Shown here: positions 15,324 to 24,706 of the stretch, piece by piece
Position numbering within the stretch: position 1 is the stretch's first letter
Layout: each line of letters starts with the position of its first letter
Assembly (NCBI GenBank): GCA_029245675.1
Contig: JAQWOV010000026.1
Location: forward strand, 62,001 to 126,000
DNA: 64,000 nucleotides
Source: Acidimicrobiales bacterium
Lineage (GTDB): Bacteria; Actinomycetota; Acidimicrobiia; Acidimicrobiales; MedAcidi-G1
Direction of reading: 5' to 3'
Notes under the pieces: generated by a model
Told to the model about the DNA's origin: nothing
Seen by the model: only the letters and a program-made list of their open reading frames with translations
Databases searched by the model: none
Translations under genes and position numbers: made by a program

Positions 15324-16697
15324 ATGGCAGAACAAAAACCACATTCATCAAAGACTTGGCTCGGTAAACGAGAACCTTTGCTGGCACGCCGGATCGGCTT
15401 GTCGATGCAAAGATTTTTAGGCATTGAAGCTGCAGGAGGGATACTTCTAATCTTCGCGGCCATAATTGCATTAATTTGGGCCAATTCACCGTGGAGCAAC
15501 AGTTACTTCGATCTCTGGAATACTGAAATTCATATCTCTATTGGTGATTTGATATCGCTGGAACATCACGGGCATCCTCTTACTCTTGGCGAATTCATCA
15601 ACGATGTTCTAATGGTCCTGTTCTTCTTTGTCGTTGGTCTTGAAATTAAAAGAGAATTAGTGACTGGTGAATTAAACACAAAACGCGCAGCTGCTTTACC
15701 AGCTGCAGCAGCAATCGGAGGAATGGTTGTTCCTGCGCTTATCTACTTCGCCTTTAACCAATCAGGTGATGCCACTGCCGGTTGGGGTATTCCTATGGCA
15801 ACTGATATCGCATTTGCAGTTGGAGTGGTTTCGCTTTTGGGAACTCGAGTTTCAACTTCGTTAAAGATTTTTCTACTTACTCTTGCCATAGTGGATGACA
15901 TCGGAGCCATTATTGTTATCGCTCTTTTTTATACTGAAAAACTTTCTGTCGGATGGCTCATCGTGGCTTTCTTAGTCGTATTTGCAACCAGCCTTTTAAA
16001 GGCAGTCAAGATTTGGTATATGCCGATATACGTCATTCTTGGGTTCATACTTTGGTATGCGATTTTTGAGTCAGGAGTTCATGCCACAATTGCTGGTGTC
16101 ATTATGGGGCTTCTTGCACCAGCTCGCCCACTTCTAGATACCGATGACGAAGTAGAAGTATTGAAAATACAAAAAATTGGTGAAGTTGAAAGCCAGTCAC
16201 TTCGACGGCTCGCATTTCAAATAAAAGAAACGGTTCCAGTAACTGAGCGTTTAGCAAACTTGCTTCACCCTTTAACAGGATTCATTATCTTGCCGCTTTT
16301 CGCTTTAGCAAATGCTGGAGTTGTATTAAGTACTGAATCGGTAGGTGACGCAGTTTCATCTGGTATTACACAAGGCATTGTGGTCGGACTGGTGGTTGGG
16401 AAGATTGCAGGAATTACATTATTTACACTTTTAGCTGTGAAAATTGGACTATGTACTCTTCCACCAGGAACTACTAAACGACATATTGTTGGGATCGCTT
16501 CAATTGCTGGAATTGGTTTCACTGTTTCGATGTTCATAGGTGGGTTAGCATTTGATAATGCAATGCTTCAAGACGAAGCAAAAATTGGAATTCTTTTTGC
16601 TTCTGTTGTCGCAGCAATCATTGGAACTTTTATTCTTTATAAATCTTCTGAAAGAGAAGAATCTTCCATGGAAGAAGAAAAGCTGGAGATGATTTAA
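15324..16697 (+). CDS. nhaA: Na+/H+ antiporter NhaA
   Basis: 457 residues from ATG 15324 (a TTG two codons earlier is less likely). It has about 12 membrane segments. The paired aspartates of the ion-binding site are in TLAIVDDIGAIIVIALFY. Other NhaA markers are FFFVVGLEIKRELVTGEL, PMATDIAFAVGVV and the C-terminal GIGFTVSMFIGGLAF. It exchanges cytoplasmic Na+ for external protons, which fits a saline habitat. Its TAA stop is immediately followed by the topA ATG, so both may share a transcript. Confidence 0.94.
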   Translation: MAEQKPHSSKTWLGKREPLLARRIGLSMQRFLGIEAAGGILLIFAAIIALIWANSPWSNSYFDLWNTEIHISIGDLISLEHHGHPLTLGEFINDVLMVLFFFVVGLEIKRELVTGELNTKRAAALPAAAAIGGMVVPALIYFAFNQSGDATAGWGIPMATDIAFAVGVVSLLGTRVSTSLKIFLLTLAIVDDIGAIIVIALFYTEKLSVGWLIVAFLVVFATSLLKAVKIWYMPIYVILGFILWYAIFESGVHATIAGVIMGLLAPARPLLDTDDEVEVLKIQKIGEVESQSLRRLAFQIKETVPVTERLANLLHPLTGFIILPLFALANAGVVLSTESVGDAVSSGITQGIVVGLVVGKIAGITLFTLLAVKIGLCTLPPGTTKRHIVGIASIAGIGFTVSMFIGGLAFDNAMLQDEAKIGILFASVVAAIIGTFILYKSSEREESSMEEEKLEMI

Positions 16698-19600
16698 ATG
16701 TCAAAAAAACTTGTCATTGTTGAATCTCCAACAAAAGCAAAAACTATTTCTGGCTACCTTGGCCAAGATTACGCAGTTGAAGCATCTGTCGGTCATATTC
16801 GTGATCTCCCTCAAAAAGGTCAAGCCATTGATATCGAAAATAATTTTGAACCCAAATGGGAAGTAACAAATAGAGAACAGGTTTCAAAACTTAGAAAACT
16901 TTTAAAAACAGCAGACAGTCTTTATCTCGCTACGGACCTTGATAGAGAAGGTGAAGCCATTTCAGTACACCTCTTTCAAGAGTTCTGGAATGAAATTAAT
17001 AAGAATTCAATACCCGTTTATAGGTTACGTACTTCTGAAATTACAAAGACAGCTATTCAAGAAGCCCTTGAGGATGCTGAACCATGGTTGGTCACTGAAA
17101 GCCCTTCAGAAGTTCCACAAGAGGTGAAACCTGTCTTTGAAGCGTATTTGGCAAGACGAATACTTGATCGACTTTATGGCTTTGAACTCTCTCCCGTACT
17201 TTGGCGAATGATCTCAAAGGGATTATCAGCCGGACGTGTTCAAAGTGTCGCTACCAGACTTGTAGTGGAACGTGAAAAAGAACGCATGGGTTTCATTCCC
17301 GCAGAATACTGGAGTTTGAAAGGTGAACTTAAAACAGAAGACCTTAAAGTCTTTGACACTGATTTAAAAGAAATTGATGGTTTAAGGGTGGCTGTCAGCA
17401 AAGATTTTAACGATAAAGGAAATCTAAAAACTAATGATGTTGTTCCAATAGGAAAAAATCTGGCTACAGAAATTCAAAAAAGTATTCTGGGAGAGTCATT
17501 AAAAGTTATTTCGGTAACAAAACAACCTGTACGTCAAACCCCACGATCTCCTTTTACTACTTCTGAGCTACTTCAAAAGGCAGAAGGTAGTGCCGACATG
17601 GTGGCTCGCAACGCTAATCGGCTCTTTCAATCTGGTTTGATTACCTATCCCAGAACGGACAACCCAAGCCTAAGCACGGAAGGAATAAATGCTTGTAGAT
17701 CAGTAATTAAAGACAAGTATGGCGCTGAGTTCTTATCAGAAAAACCACGTATTTGGGCGAAGAAAACTAAAAAACTAAAAAGTTCAGATAAAGAACAAAG
17801 TAAAGATAATAAACAAAGTGCAAACGAGAAGGAGATTCATGAGGCTATTCGTCCCGCTACTTTTGAAGGAAGATTTAGATCTCCAGGAGAAGTAGCGGGA
17901 ATGGCTGATTTAAGTGCCCGCCAGATAGAACTTTATGAATTAATTTGGCGCAGAACGATTACGTCACAGATGAATGATTATGAAGGTCAAAGAACGGTAA
18001 TCCTCTTAGAAACAGTAGATGGAAATAGATTTCAACTTCGTTTTAGAACGTCAGCTATAACGCAGGTTTTTCACCGCGGTTGGAAAGAAGTTTTACACCA
18101 GTTAGACAAAGCGAAATCAGATGTAACCGGTGGTGAAACTACTGAAGAGAGTAATGGCGATCTTGAAATGACTCTCCCTGAACTTCAATCCGGCGATCTA
18201 GTTACTGTTACTAAGGTCACTCCCAACGAAACAGAAACCAAACCAAGAAACAGATTCAGTGAAGCCACTCTTATCAAGGAACTTGAAGATCGCGGAATTG
18301 GGAGACCGTCAACTTTTGCTTCAACAGTGTCAACAATTCAAACTCGAGATTACGTTTGGAAAAAAGGAACAGCATTGGTTCCAACTCTTGCAGCTTTTGC
18401 AGTAACCGAACTTCTTAGGCAGCATTTTCCGCGTTTGATTGATTTTGATTTCACTTCATCTATGGAAGCCGACCTAGATTCTATTGAAGGAGGAGAAGTC
18501 AATTGGCTAGACATGCTAAATGGTTTTTATTTTGGCTCAGATAGTGACGAAGGAATTCATGACAAGGTCACAAATCGACTTGGCGACATTGATGGAAAAG
18601 CTGTTTCAACAATTCCGTTAGGAAAACACCCAATAACAGGAGAACAAGTAGAAGCATCTCACGGAAAATTTGGACCTTACGTCCGCACCGGAGATATAAC
18701 ACGTTCCATTCCTGATGATATTCCTCCAGATGAACTAACTGTAGAGAAGGCAATTGAATTCTTGGATGCGCCTACTGAACGGCACCTTGGTGATGATCCG
18801 GAAACTGGTCTCCCAGTCGTTGTGAAATCAGGAAGATTTGGACCATACGTATCTTTAGGTCGTCCGCCTGAACCTCTTAAACGTTCTCCTGAACTACTTG
18901 CACTTTCTGCTTTAGGGTTACATCGAAAAGAAATCAAAGTGGCCTTAAATTATTTAAGGCTTGCGAATGGTTCAATTGATGAGAAAACTACTCGACAAAT
19001 AATTAACATTCCAAAAAGAGAGGGTCTGGGCAAAGGCACCCTCGACAAAATTAGCGATTTTGGAAATAAATCAAATAAAGATTTTCTTAGTGCTTTACAG
19101 AATGCTGAAGAAGCCGGAATAAAAGGTAAAGCACTCGAAAGTATAAAAAATTTCTTAAGAGTAAAAAAGAAATTAGAAAAACTTTCTCCAGAAGGCCCAG
19201 CCGTAGTGGTAGAAGCTGCGCTTACAGCGTCTTTACGTAAAGAATTAGTAGCGAATGATGAAAATCGATCAGAAAACCTTGATGCATTGATTGAAGCACT
19301 TCAAGGATTTTCAACTGAAGAAATTTCAGGTGTCGACGCAGTAACAAATGTTATTGATCAACTTGAAAGTCTTAAGTCTGTAGAAGATGGGCCAAAGCCA
19401 AAGATGGCTTCTTTATTTCAGACAATGACACCGGAACGAATAACTTTTGAAGAAGCACAAGAACTTTTAAGTTTGCCGCGCACCGTAGGCGTAGACCCTC
19501 AAGACCAGGGAACAATTACCGTGCACAATGGGCGCTTTGGGCCATATTTAAGAAAAGAACTCCCTTCTAGCGAAGAAGATTCTGAAAACAACGGTTCTGT

Positions 19601-19916
19601 TGATACACGTAGTCTCGATAACGAAGAAATGCTATTAACAGTTACTTTAGACGAGTGCCTAATCCTCTTATCTCAACCGAAAAAATTTGGACGTAGAGGC
19701 CCTAAACCCCCATTAGCTCAGTATGGGAAAGATCCCGAATCTGGAAAAGACATTACATTACGTGAAGGAAAATTTGGTTTGTATGTTTCTGATGGCGAGT
19801 ACAACGCTTCTTTAAGAAGAGGTGACTCTCCAGAAACTCTTACTGAAGGAAGAGCGCAAGAATTGCTTGCAGAACGCCGATTACAGGGCCCGGCAAAGAA
19901 AAAGAAAAGCCGTTAA
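16698..19916 (+). CDS. topA: DNA topoisomerase I with an inserted UvrD/PcrA 2B-like module
   Basis: 1072 residues; relaxes negative supercoils by single-strand passage. The Toprim domain has ESPTKAKT and the metal-binding ATDLDREGEA. The catalytic Tyr is Y317 in GLITYPRTDN. C-terminal topoisomerase repeats occur near residues 654 (GKFGPYV), 710 (GRFGPYV), 943 (GRFGPYL) and 1022 (GKFGLYV), and a Lys-rich tail ends the protein. Between the second and third repeats, residues about 740-905 (18915-19410) read like the 2B subdomain of UvrD/PcrA: HRKEIKVALNYLRL, IINIPKREGLGKGTLDKI, a helical stretch, then NRSENLDALIEAL. No helicase motor motifs accompany it. I know of no such topoisomerase architecture. 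Confidence 0.93.
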   Translation: MSKKLVIVESPTKAKTISGYLGQDYAVEASVGHIRDLPQKGQAIDIENNFEPKWEVTNREQVSKLRKLLKTADSLYLATDLDREGEAISVHLFQEFWNEINKNSIPVYRLRTSEITKTAIQEALEDAEPWLVTESPSEVPQEVKPVFEAYLARRILDRLYGFELSPVLWRMISKGLSAGRVQSVATRLVVEREKERMGFIPAEYWSLKGELKTEDLKVFDTDLKEIDGLRVAVSKDFNDKGNLKTNDVVPIGKNLATEIQKSILGESLKVISVTKQPVRQTPRSPFTTSELLQKAEGSADMVARNANRLFQSGLITYPRTDNPSLSTEGINACRSVIKDKYGAEFLSEKPRIWAKKTKKLKSSDKEQSKDNKQSANEKEIHEAIRPATFEGRFRSPGEVAGMADLSARQIELYELIWRRTITSQMNDYEGQRTVILLETVDGNRFQLRFRTSAITQVFHRGWKEVLHQLDKAKSDVTGGETTEESNGDLEMTLPELQSGDLVTVTKVTPNETETKPRNRFSEATLIKELEDRGIGRPSTFASTVSTIQTRDYVWKKGTALVPTLAAFAVTELLRQHFPRLIDFDFTSSMEADLDSIEGGEVNWLDMLNGFYFGSDSDEGIHDKVTNRLGDIDGKAVSTIPLGKHPITGEQVEASHGKFGPYVRTGDITRSIPDDIPPDELTVEKAIEFLDAPTERHLGDDPETGLPVVVKSGRFGPYVSLGRPPEPLKRSPELLALSALGLHRKEIKVALNYLRLANGSIDEKTTRQIINIPKREGLGKGTLDKISDFGNKSNKDFLSALQNAEEAGIKGKALESIKNFLRVKKKLEKLSPEGPAVVVEAALTASLRKELVANDENRSENLDALIEALQGFSTEEISGVDAVTNVIDQLESLKSVEDGPKPKMASLFQTMTPERITFEEAQELLSLPRTVGVDPQDQGTITVHNGRFGPYLRKELPSSEEDSENNGSVDTRSLDNEEMLLTVTLDECLILLSQPKKFGRRGPKPPLAQYGKDPESGKDITLREGKFGLYVSDGEYNASLRRGDSPETLTEGRAQELLAERRLQGPAKKKKSR

Positions 19917-19955
19917 TTTGAAGAGTCTGTCTGTCTCGTAAAAGACTGGTTTACA

Positions 19956-21377
19956 GTGGAAGAGATGCCAGAGCACCAAGACGGAAAATACTCAGAAGAA
20001 TCAAGTAATGATTCTGAGATAGGTAAAACTAAGGAAGGGTTCCAGACGCGAATATTTGGAACACCTGAATTCTTTCGACTTTGGCTGGCCCAAGTTGTTT
20101 CAGCCACAGGCGACTGGCTCGGATTACTTGCTATAAGTATTCTTGCGATTCGAGTTGGGTCAGGTTCAGAAGGAGCGGCACTAAGTCTTGTGCTCGTAGC
20201 TCGCATAGCGCCTGGATTTTTCTTCGGACCAATTGCAGGAGTGTTGGTTGATCGATGGGATCGAAAAAAAGTAATGGTGCGTTGCGACCTCGGCAGAGCA
20301 GCAGTAATGCTTGCGTTACCATTCGTTGACACCATATTGGGTCTCGTTATCGCATCTTTGATACTTGAAGCGTTAACTATGTTGTGGTCTCCAGCAAAAG
20401 AAGCCTCTGTGCCCAACTTGGTTCCCCCAGAGTACCTGACAACAGCGAACTCGCTTTCAATGATCGCAGCATATGGAACTTTCCCAATCGGTGCAGGTTT
20501 GATGGCTTTGTTCGGAAGATTATCTACAGCACTTTTCAGTTCAGAATGGGCGGATGGTTTCCGACTCCACGAAGAAGGATTGGCTTTTTATGCCAACGCC
20601 ATCACTTTCCTTGCCGCCGCAGGTCTTATTTTTTCTTTGGATCTTCCCCATCGTTTGAAGCGTCCCACAAAAGAAGAAACTTCTTTAAAAGGACGTTTAT
20701 CAGAACCGATGATCGATCTTAAAGAAGGCTGGAAATTTATTTTCGTTAACCCTGTTACCCGAACAGTAAATGTGGGTCTTGCTACAGCACTGATCGGAGG
20801 AGGAATGCTCGTTCCTCTCGGAGCTATTTACGCCACAGAAGTACTCAATGCTGGTGATGGAGGATTCGGTTTTCTAATTACCGCCTTAGGTATAGGAATG
20901 GCAGTTGGGGTTGGAATGGTTTCTTGGCTTCAACGACATTTACAGAAAACTCGTATATTTACTTGGTCATTAATTTCAGCCGGATTATTTTTAATAGTTA
21001 CCGCATCAACAAGTCAGATTCACTTCTCCGGCGTGATGACATTTTGTATTGGTATATGTGCAGGGTCCGTTTATGTACTGGGCTTCACTCTGTTACATGA
21101 AAATGTTGTCGATGAACTCCGAGGTCGAATCTTTTCTACGTTCTATCTACTTACACGTATGTGTGTACTGATAGCTCTAGTTGTAGGACCCTTGTTAGAA
21201 GAAGTATTTGACAGATTGTCTAAACGATTCTGGGAAAGAGACGTAGATATCTTTGGACTAGAAGTCTTCGTCCCCGGAGTAAGAATCACGCTGTGGTTGG
21301 CGGCCCTCATAATGCTCGGTGCTGGTTTAATCGCTATTATTTCTCTTCGTTCAGGTAAAGAAACTGAGGACTCATGA
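19956..21377 (+). CDS. MFS transporter, DHA3-like
   Basis: 473 residues, about 12 membrane segments. The DHA3-type pattern is seen in FFFGPIAGVLVDRWDRKKVMV after the second helix and RIFSTFYLLTRMCVLI in the C-terminal half. Such proteins export drugs or small metabolites, but the substrate is unknown. The polar N-terminus of about 30 residues may be shorter if the ATG at 19965 is used instead of GTG 19956. Its last 4 bases overlap tmk, so it is the first gene of an MFS-tmk-holB unit. Confidence 0.8.
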   Translation: MEEMPEHQDGKYSEESSNDSEIGKTKEGFQTRIFGTPEFFRLWLAQVVSATGDWLGLLAISILAIRVGSGSEGAALSLVLVARIAPGFFFGPIAGVLVDRWDRKKVMVRCDLGRAAVMLALPFVDTILGLVIASLILEALTMLWSPAKEASVPNLVPPEYLTTANSLSMIAAYGTFPIGAGLMALFGRLSTALFSSEWADGFRLHEEGLAFYANAITFLAAAGLIFSLDLPHRLKRPTKEETSLKGRLSEPMIDLKEGWKFIFVNPVTRTVNVGLATALIGGGMLVPLGAIYATEVLNAGDGGFGFLITALGIGMAVGVGMVSWLQRHLQKTRIFTWSLISAGLFLIVTASTSQIHFSGVMTFCIGICAGSVYVLGFTLLHENVVDELRGRIFSTFYLLTRMCVLIALVVGPLLEEVFDRLSKRFWERDVDIFGLEVFVPGVRITLWLAALIMLGAGLIAIISLRSGKETEDS

Positions 21378-21973
21378 CTGGTCGGCTTATTGCATTTGAA
21401 GGTGGAGAAGGGTCAGGTAAGAGCACACAGGCTCGCCGTTTAGCAGACCATTTAGGAGCTTTATTAACTCGTGAACCGGGTGGCACGCCTTTGGGTGAAC
21501 GTCTCAGAGATTTAGTTCTTGATCCTCCTCAATCTGAAGCACCTTCTGCTCGAGCTGAAGCATTGATGATCGCAGCTGCGAGAGCACAACATGTATCTGA
21601 AGTGGTAAGACCAGCCTTAGAGAGTGGGAAAGATGTTGTCAGTGATCGATTTATAGGTTCTTCTTTGGCTTATCAAGGTGCCGGTAGGTCACTAGGAATA
21701 TCTGAGGTAGAAGCCGTATCACTCTTTGCTGTTGATGGTCTTGTAGCAGATATAAATATCTTTATTGATGTTGACGAAGAAATTGCGCAAAAACGATTAA
21801 ATAGATCGTTAGATCGAATTGAACTTGCGGGTAAAGATTTTCATCATCAAGTAGCGGAAGCGTATAGAAAAATTGCTGCTGAAAATCCACAGCGATGGGT
21901 AGTGATTGATGGAAATGTCAATGTTGATGAAGTAACGAAGCAAGTAATGGCAGTAATTGATAAAAGATTCTGA
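21374..21973 (+). CDS. tmk: Thymidylate kinase
   Basis: 199 residues. The P-loop is FEGGEGSGKST, the dTMP/DR motif is VVSDRFIGSSLAYQG, and the start LLTREPGGTPLGERLRDLVL is typical. It phosphorylates dTMP to dTDP. It overlaps the upstream MFS gene by 4 bases and shares one base with holB; the tmk-holB pairing is common in bacteria. The LID region carries RSLDRIE, slightly shortened against the usual form. Confidence 0.93.
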   Translation: MTGRLIAFEGGEGSGKSTQARRLADHLGALLTREPGGTPLGERLRDLVLDPPQSEAPSARAEALMIAAARAQHVSEVVRPALESGKDVVSDRFIGSSLAYQGAGRSLGISEVEAVSLFAVDGLVADINIFIDVDEEIAQKRLNRSLDRIELAGKDFHHQVAEAYRKIAAENPQRWVVIDGNVNVDEVTKQVMAVIDKRF

Positions 21974-23022
21974 TGGAAAACGAAGAACTTTGGTCAACAG
22001 TTATTGGACAACCACAGGCAGTTTCGTATTTGCAAGCTGCTGTTGAATCACCAGTTCATGCTTATCTTTTTATTGGCCCAGAAGGATCGGGTCGCAAGCA
22101 AGCAGCGTTTGCGTTTGCTGGAGCGCTTTTAGCCTCTAACTCAGAAGAAGGGTCATTACGTCATCGACAACTAGCAGTTTTCGAGCAGCACCCTGACATA
22201 ACTTATATTGCTCCACAAGGGCCATCACTGTTGGTTATTGATTCAGAGAGAATTATTAAAGAAGCATCGCGTTCTCCTATTGAGTCAAATCGAAAAATAA
22301 TTATCGTTGATCGGTTTCATACCGCCGAACCTGAGGTTTCCGCCAGTCTTTTAAAAACGATTGAAGAACCACCTGAAAGTTCAATATTTGTACTGCTTGC
22401 CGATGATGTGCGAGAACATCAAATCACGATCTCTTCTCGATGCGTGCGGGTAGATCTTCCGGCGCTCTCTGCAGAAGTCATTACAGACGCACTGGTAAAA
22501 GAGGGAGAGAGTCAAGACCATGCTCAATTTTTAGCGATGGCCGCATCAGGAAGCCTTGAACGTGCACGTCTATTAGTAACCGATCCTTCTGTTATTGATC
22601 GTTATGAACTTTGGAAATCTATACCAACCCGACTAAACCACACGGGCGCAACTGTTGCTGAAATAGTGACAGAAATAGAAGAACAGATCAGCGAATCAGA
22701 AAGCCCACTTTTATCTAAGCATCAGAAAGAATTAGTAGATCTCGAGGAACGAGAAGAGGCATTCGGGACTCGCGGCTCTGGACGAAAAGATTTGATAACA
22801 AGACAAAAACGTGAAATTCGACGCTTCCGAGAAGAGGAACTTACCTTTGGTTTCGCTGTTCTTTCCCGCCAGTATTTAGATGCATCTGAAAATGAAATGG
22901 AAGAGATAGTTCTTGATGCAACTCACCGTATTACTACAACAGCTTCAGAACTTCTTGAACGTAATCCAAATGAAACTCTCATGCTTCAAGCACTCTTGCT
23001 AGATCTACCTGCGTTAAGGTAA
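21973..23022 (+). CDS. holB: DNA polymerase III subunit delta'
   Basis: 349 residues of the AAA+ clamp-loader family. The P-loop position reads GPEGSGRKQAA, degenerate as expected for the non-hydrolysing delta' subunit. The sensor/arginine-finger SRC motif is present (ISSRCVRVDLP), as is LLKTIEEPPESSIFVLLADD. It helps load the beta sliding clamp. A charged segment near residues 240-290 (SKHQKELVDLEEREE, then RQKREIRRFREEE) is likely a coiled coil typical of actinobacterial forms. Confidence 0.88.
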   Translation: MENEELWSTVIGQPQAVSYLQAAVESPVHAYLFIGPEGSGRKQAAFAFAGALLASNSEEGSLRHRQLAVFEQHPDITYIAPQGPSLLVIDSERIIKEASRSPIESNRKIIIVDRFHTAEPEVSASLLKTIEEPPESSIFVLLADDVREHQITISSRCVRVDLPALSAEVITDALVKEGESQDHAQFLAMAASGSLERARLLVTDPSVIDRYELWKSIPTRLNHTGATVAEIVTEIEEQISESESPLLSKHQKELVDLEEREEAFGTRGSGRKDLITRQKREIRRFREEELTFGFAVLSRQYLDASENEMEEIVLDATHRITTTASELLERNPNETLMLQALLLDLPALR

Positions 23023-23026
23023 AAGC

Positions 23027-23986
23027 GTGGAGACTACTAGACGTTACTATGACAGCGAAGTGGAATATGCGGGAGTATTTGGTGAAAACATTGAAATCGA
23101 AACCGCTAATCCAGTTAATTACTATCAAGCCATTAATGCTCCAGAAGAATGCGAACAAGTAACCATTGATGGAAAACTTTTTCAAGTAAAAGATACTAAA
23201 GCGACTCCTTTAGTCATTGTTGTTCCTGGAAGCCTCGGAGTAGGTCCAAACCATGAAGCGCATGCTGAAACTTTAGTATCTAATGGATACTCAGTTTTTG
23301 TGCTAGATCCCTTCGGGGCGCGTTCCGTTGAGTCAACAGTTGCTAACCAAACTCAGTACTCTTTTGCTGCAAGCGCCTTTGATGTATTAGCAACATATAA
23401 AAAACTCAGCACAATTGAGGGAATTGACTCAACTCGCATTGGGGCACAAGGACACAGTCGAGGTGGATCTGCAATATTGACTGCAATTACAAGAAAATTC
23501 GCTGATCCAATTATTGGTTACGAACAAAGCCTGAAAGCTGCTTATGCGGTTTATCCATGGTCAGGACACCAATTTGTATCTCCCTCAATCGGGCAAACGA
23601 ATCTTCGATCAATTATTGGTGAACTCGATGACTGGCTCTCAGTTCAGCAAGTAGAGGAACATCTGTCATCAATTTCTGCAACAAAAGCTAATGCTTCACT
23701 ACGGATTATCCCGGATGCTCACCATAGTTTTGATCGACGAGGAGATGTTTACGAGGTGCCAGAAGCAAAAGTGGCTCCTAATGCACCAACAATCATGATT
23801 ACCGATGATGGGCTTATGATCCATCCAGAAACTGGAGAACCATCAAAAGAAATGACAGATTTTGATGCTTTCGTATTTGCACTTAAGTCCGGATTTGGGA
23901 AAACCGGTGCTCACATGGGTGGGATAAAAGATCAACCAGAAGCATTTACAGCTGACATGATTAATTTCTTTAAAGAAAATTTGTAA
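23027..23986 (+). CDS. Dienelactone-hydrolase-like alpha/beta hydrolase
   Basis: 319 residues. The fold markers are TPLVIVVPGSLGVGPNHEAHA, the nucleophile elbow AQGHSRGGSAIL, an acid region GELDDWLS and the catalytic His in PDAHHSFDRRG. The start is GTG 23027, 4 bp after holB. There is no signal peptide, so it is cytoplasmic. It may hydrolyse an ester or lactone; the substrate cannot be told. It is convergent with the AlaX-like gene, with only 6 bp between stops. Confidence 0.78.
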   Translation: METTRRYYDSEVEYAGVFGENIEIETANPVNYYQAINAPEECEQVTIDGKLFQVKDTKATPLVIVVPGSLGVGPNHEAHAETLVSNGYSVFVLDPFGARSVESTVANQTQYSFAASAFDVLATYKKLSTIEGIDSTRIGAQGHSRGGSAILTAITRKFADPIIGYEQSLKAAYAVYPWSGHQFVSPSIGQTNLRSIIGELDDWLSVQQVEEHLSSISATKANASLRIIPDAHHSFDRRGDVYEVPEAKVAPNAPTIMITDDGLMIHPETGEPSKEMTDFDAFVFALKSGFGKTGAHMGGIKDQPEAFTADMINFFKENL

Positions 23987-23992
23987 TTCGAA

Positions 23993-24706
23993 TTAACTGT
24001 CATGTAAAACAAATCGAACCCGCTTAAAGCCTTTACCTTTCGATTCAGTTTTTGTGATTTCAATTCGGCCAACTTGATTTGTAGAAGAGACGTGTGTGCC
24101 GCCGTCGGCTTGACGATCAAGACCAACAATGTCAACAACACGTATTTCAGAAATCGATTCCGGGACAAGATTAGTTTTTGTGCGTATCAGATCTCGATCA
24201 AATACTGCACTTTCACGTGACATAAAAGAAACTTCAACTGGTCGGTCTGCTTTTATCTCGACATTACAGAGGTCTTCAATTTTTTTAGCAAACCCTTCAG
24301 GGATTTGATCAATTTCAAAATCCATGCGTCCTGATAAAGCATCCATGTTTCCTCCAGTCACTACCCTTTTCCAATCACGCCATATAACCCCACAGAGAAT
24401 GTGCATAGCAGTATGAGTACGCATCATGTTTTTTCTTCGATCAGCATCAATTTCGCCATGTATTTCAGTTCCAACTTCCGGAATAAGTCCTGCCAAAGTG
24501 TGGAGAACCTTTCCCTCAACAGAGCGAACATCAATAACTGACGCGGCACCGCTTTCCCAAGTGATATGACCAGTGTCATGCGGTTGCCCACCGCTTGTGG
24601 CATAAAAAGCCGTTTGATCTAGTTCAACGCGATTGTCGTCAAGAGAAAGAACTGTGGCAGTGAATGAAAGAAGATTCGCATCACGTAAATAAATCCGATC
24701 AGTCAT
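23993..24706 (-). CDS. Alanyl-tRNA editing protein (AlaX-like Ser-tRNA(Ala) deacylase)
   Basis: 237 residues, the size of AlaX-M proteins. It has ATSGGQPHDTGHI (second AlaRS-type domain), the zinc motif HTAMH (H-x3-H) and the C-terminal QADGGTHVSSTNQVG. The last motif is usually CGGTH in AlaRS, but here the first residue is Asp, a substitution I cannot place as normal or odd without an alignment. The protein clears Ser or Gly mischarged on tRNA(Ala) in trans. Its start overlaps the end of the upstream 162-residue membrane protein by 8 bases. Confidence 0.85.
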   Translation of the reverse strand: MTDRIYLRDANLLSFTATVLSLDDNRVELDQTAFYATSGGQPHDTGHITWESGAASVIDVRSVEGKVLHTLAGLIPEVGTEIHGEIDADRRKNMMRTHTAMHILCGVIWRDWKRVVTGGNMDALSGRMDFEIDQIPEGFAKKIEDLCNVEIKADRPVEVSFMSRESAVFDRDLIRTKTNLVPESISEIRVVDIVGLDRQADGGTHVSSTNQVGRIEITKTESKGKGFKRVRFVLHDS

